DNA from: Shewanella woodyi ATCC 51908
GTDB taxonomy: Bacteria > Pseudomonadota > Gammaproteobacteria > Enterobacterales > Shewanellaceae
Reading direction: 5' to 3'
Length of the DNA: 64,000 nucleotides
NCBI RefSeq assembly: GCF_000019525.1
Contig: NC_010506.1
Location: forward strand, 2,356,001 to 2,420,000
Numbering within the stretch: position 1 is the stretch's first letter; the number at the start of each line of letters is the position of its first letter. The translations under genes were made by a program, and so were the position numbers. The notes beneath the pieces are model-generated. The model made no database searches. It saw only the letters and a program-made list of their open reading frames with translations, and was not told the origin of the DNA. Below, piece by piece: positions 62,401 to 64,000 of this stretch.

Positions 62401-64000
62401 TGTCAAATGAGGAGTTAGAAGAGAAACAGGTATTCCTTAAACGTCAGAAGAGTGAGATTGAAGCGGCCAAAACAGATCTTACGATTAAGGCTGAGGAGTT
62501 AGCGTTGGCCAGTAAGTATAAATCTGAGTTTTTGGCCAATATGAGTCATGAATTAAGAACCCCTCTAAATAGCTTGCTTCTATTAGCTAAGGGATTAGCA
62601 GATAACAAGAGTCAACACTTGGATGAAACAGAGGTGGAGGATGCCAAGATTATCTTTGATGGGGGCAATAACCTTCTCTGCTTGATCAATGACATCATGG
62701 ATCTTTCTAAAGTTGAAGCCGGTAAGTTGTCGATCCATATTGAAGAGGTCAGTATTGCTGTGCTGTGTCGTAATTTAAGGCAAGTATTTGACCCTATAGC
62801 TAAGGATAGAGAGCTTGTACTCAATATCGAGGTTGACGATAAATTACCTAGCACTGTACGCAGTGATGGTCATAGAGTTGAGCAGATATTACGAAACTTA
62901 CTCTCTAATGCATTGAAGTTTACAGAAACAGGCTCTGTAACACTTAAAATTGGCTATGTTGCACCCAATACTCTTTTCTCCCACAGCAGTCTAGATGCAG
63001 AAACTGCGCTCTCGTTTTCGGTTGTTGATACAGGTATTGGTATTCCAGAAAATAAGATCCAAGCTATTTTCGAGGCTTTTCAGCAGCAGGATGGCTCAAC
63101 AAGCAGAAAGTATGGTGGCACTGGATTAGGCCTGACGATAGCGAGAGAGTTGACTCGTCTGCTGGGAGGAGAGATCCAGCTACAGAGTGTGCTTGATGAG
63201 GGAAGCACGTTTACTCTCTATCTTCCCAACGTTTATGATTCTGATGCCGTGGAGGAGAAGCTTGAGGCGGGGTCAATTGTTTCTGATGTTAAATTCAAGC
63301 AAGAGGTAGTGGGAGCAAGTGATGTGGAAGAAAAATCCTCCAAGACAGAGGAACCCACAGAGCTTGTACTGCAACCTTACTCGGAATTTATTCCCGATGA
63401 CAGAGAGAGCCTGCAGGAGGGCGAGCCGATTATATTGATCATTGATGATGATCCTGTGTTTGCCAAAATATTGCGTGATCATGCCAGGGAGTGTGGCTAT
63501 CAGTCTTTGGTTGCTGGTGATGGACGAATGGGGATTTTTCTAGCACAGGAGTATCAGCCAAACGGGATTATTCTCGACATAATGCTTCCTGATATAGATG
63601 GCCATCAGGTATTAGAGCAACTGAAGTTTAGCCTCAAGACTCGTCACATACCTGTAGAGATAATCTCGGCTCATAATGAAGATAAGAATGCTGCATTAGT
63701 TCAGGGAGCCATTGGCTTGCAAACAAAGCCTGTTAGTCAAGAAACCCTATTAAGTGTATTTGATGAGATTAAGTCATTCTCATCCTCGGAACTACGCCGA
63801 TTGCTGGTGATTGAAGATGACGCTGGAAATCAGACCTCCATAGTTAGGCTTTTGGAGGGGAGTGATATCGATATTAAGTGCGTCGATAAAGGTACTGAGG
63901 GGGTTGAGGAGATTTTGTCCGGGCAATATGACTGCATTATTTTGGATTTGGGTTTACCAGATATTAGTGGTTTTGAGGTGTTAAAACAGATTGAGAGCAG
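59460..64000 (+). CDS. Hybrid histidine kinase 2 with tandem CHASE3 sensors (partial at window end)
   Basis: The ATG at 59460, with AGGAG upstream, opens a frame that stays open for 1513 codons to the window edge, so the C-terminus is missing. After one membrane segment (residues 11-33) come two CHASE3 domains marked by METGMRGYLLAGQ (residue 63) and METGMRGFLLAGQ (residue 218). A second membrane segment (345-366) and poly-HAMP follow. PAS domains start at about 508 and 634, with GAF at about 780-930. The phospho-His is His1030 (MSHELRTPLN), followed by HATPase, a first receiver from about 1325, and a second receiver cut off at LPDISGFEVLKQ. It is a paralogue of the preceding kinase, with one PAS fewer and a different sensor. 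Confidence 0.93.
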   Translation, partial: MLTEFKFRTQLLLSYATILSFMLVIALVVFFSVKSLEDDLIWVEHTHAVLDKASKIEASAINMETGMRGYLLAGQDDFLAPYEEGRKVFNKLISELSSDVDDNPEQVALLGEIKKTIDEWHTEVTTPVIALRAEIGNAKSMNDMAEVIKRAEGKALFDEFRKKIAEFIKHEQALVVQRHRTLELSNNAKELKRLEKLEVRSYEAITMAQNILAAAVDMETGMRGFLLAGQERFLEPYKQGNEAFHRLVDELSQLEADHSNQLALLSVSRELIDTWISEVVEPQISLREEIGDAKTMDDMADLVGEAKGKIYFDKFRDQIKTFKDRELVLLDKRQASLESTESLVVNVTLFGTLLAIIVGIGVAFRLTRYIVNQLGGEPAYIAEIARNVSNGDLSIELEHEGKPQGIFAEMQQMMLTLKAKTSLAQGIAVGELDQVVKLASDKDTLGIALKEMLKNLNNVADQADAIAKEDFSKEVVFKSDKDRLGIALHEMKNQIKERNASLSLSLNLNRGIVDTAVDGIISIKDDGTILSVNSATEEMFKYSAESLIGQNIKFLMPEPYHSEHSTYLSQYKATGNKKIIGKGREVMALRSDGTTYPIYLSVGEVKQGEETLYTGFIRDITQQKKFEQDIIRREALNRGMVDTCLDAILSITTDGVIIACNNAAELLFQYKSEELIGKKVNILMPSPFTDEHDEYLKNYLTTGIKKIMGKGREVTGLKKDGTTFPIFLTIGEVEQEEGTIFTGFVRDITKEKQYEADLQRTNEDLMKQNELKSQVSRINELTQGASDLMAMADEIISALSQMMKAGHGVIYTYDQEDDGLSLSGSYAFKKRKAVLPSISIGEGLVGQCAKERKAILLSQVPADYIQINSGLGQSSPLNVLVVPVLFEEALIGVIELASFEGFTDEQVEVIELISSNLGIVINNLRSQERTQTLLLETQRQSEELQAQQEELKSSNESLLEQTQLLKTSEEELKQQSEELKVSNEELEEKQVFLKRQKSEIEAAKTDLTIKAEELALASKYKSEFLANMSHELRTPLNSLLLLAKGLADNKSQHLDETEVEDAKIIFDGGNNLLCLINDIMDLSKVEAGKLSIHIEEVSIAVLCRNLRQVFDPIAKDRELVLNIEVDDKLPSTVRSDGHRVEQILRNLLSNALKFTETGSVTLKIGYVAPNTLFSHSSLDAETALSFSVVDTGIGIPENKIQAIFEAFQQQDGSTSRKYGGTGLGLTIARELTRLLGGEIQLQSVLDEGSTFTLYLPNVYDSDAVEEKLEAGSIVSDVKFKQEVVGASDVEEKSSKTEEPTELVLQPYSEFIPDDRESLQEGEPIILIIDDDPVFAKILRDHARECGYQSLVAGDGRMGIFLAQEYQPNGIILDIMLPDIDGHQVLEQLKFSLKTRHIPVEIISAHNEDKNAALVQGAIGLQTKPVSQETLLSVFDEIKSFSSSELRRLLVIEDDAGNQTSIVRLLEGSDIDIKCVDKGTEGVEEILSGQYDCIILDLGLPDISGFEVLKQIES

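Overview
The window reads as chromosomal DNA of a marine gammaproteobacterium, most likely Shewanella or a close relative. This rests on gene content: ydbH-ynbE-ydbL, a di-haem cytochrome c peroxidase, lipoprotein Dcp, HPPD with a LysR regulator, IbpA, CheV and IlvIH. It also rests on moderate-to-low GC and on a dispersed short palindrome (core TATACCAATCAGTATA) found at many gene ends. I saw no rRNA, tRNA, CRISPR array, prophage or intact insertion sequence.

Layout. 1-4.6 kb: the tail of a PKD-like protein, a MITE-like element, then the ydbL/ynbE/ydbH envelope lipid-transport operon on the minus strand. 4.7-11.1 kb: hexose-6-phosphate mutarotase, acyl-CoA dehydrogenase, a PEBP/AraC pair, a DUF938 methyltransferase and a GNAT/OsmC pair. 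11.4-13.1 kb: an AT-rich accessory block with an XRE regulator, an overlapping gene for a peptide built from three 22-residue repeats, a multi-pass membrane protein and a small charged protein. I recognise no family for the last three. 13.3-21.5 kb: periplasmic or lipoprotein hydrolases (CpdB, Dcp, M20 dipeptidase, gamma-glutamyltransferase). 21.7-33 kb: FemAB-like protein, LysE exporter, HPPD with divergent LysR, CcpA, a PGPGW protein, a solute-binding protein with no ordinary start codon, a CMD protein facing a MocR regulator, YccF and a D-cysteine desulfhydrase-like enzyme. 33-40.8 kb: an unlisted 57-residue gene, an MscS channel, CheV, two small proteins, a lytic transglycosylase, SlyD and an esterase. 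41-45.2 kb: two paralogous 5'-nucleotidase lipoproteins sharing a near-identical promoter/leader block. 45.2-54 kb: ibpA with a sigma-32 promoter and ROSE-like thermometer, a repeat cluster, ilvIH, a Bcr/CflA exporter, a choice-of-anchor lipoprotein, a DM13 protein and a second MscS channel. 54.4-64 kb: two tandem hybrid histidine kinases, the second running off the window.

Functional themes. Much of the window serves scavenging at the cell surface. CpdB, two 5'-nucleotidases, Dcp, an M20 dipeptidase and GGT would together break down extracellular nucleotides and peptides. The two kinases share a PAS-GAF-HisKA-REC cytoplasmic module but have different sensor domains, which points to tandem duplication followed by sensor exchange.

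The best candidate for something undescribed is the XRE / repeat-peptide / membrane-protein cassette (11465-12708). The peptide gene has a strong ribosome site inside the XRE gene, and its repeats diverge by synonymous changes only over their core.
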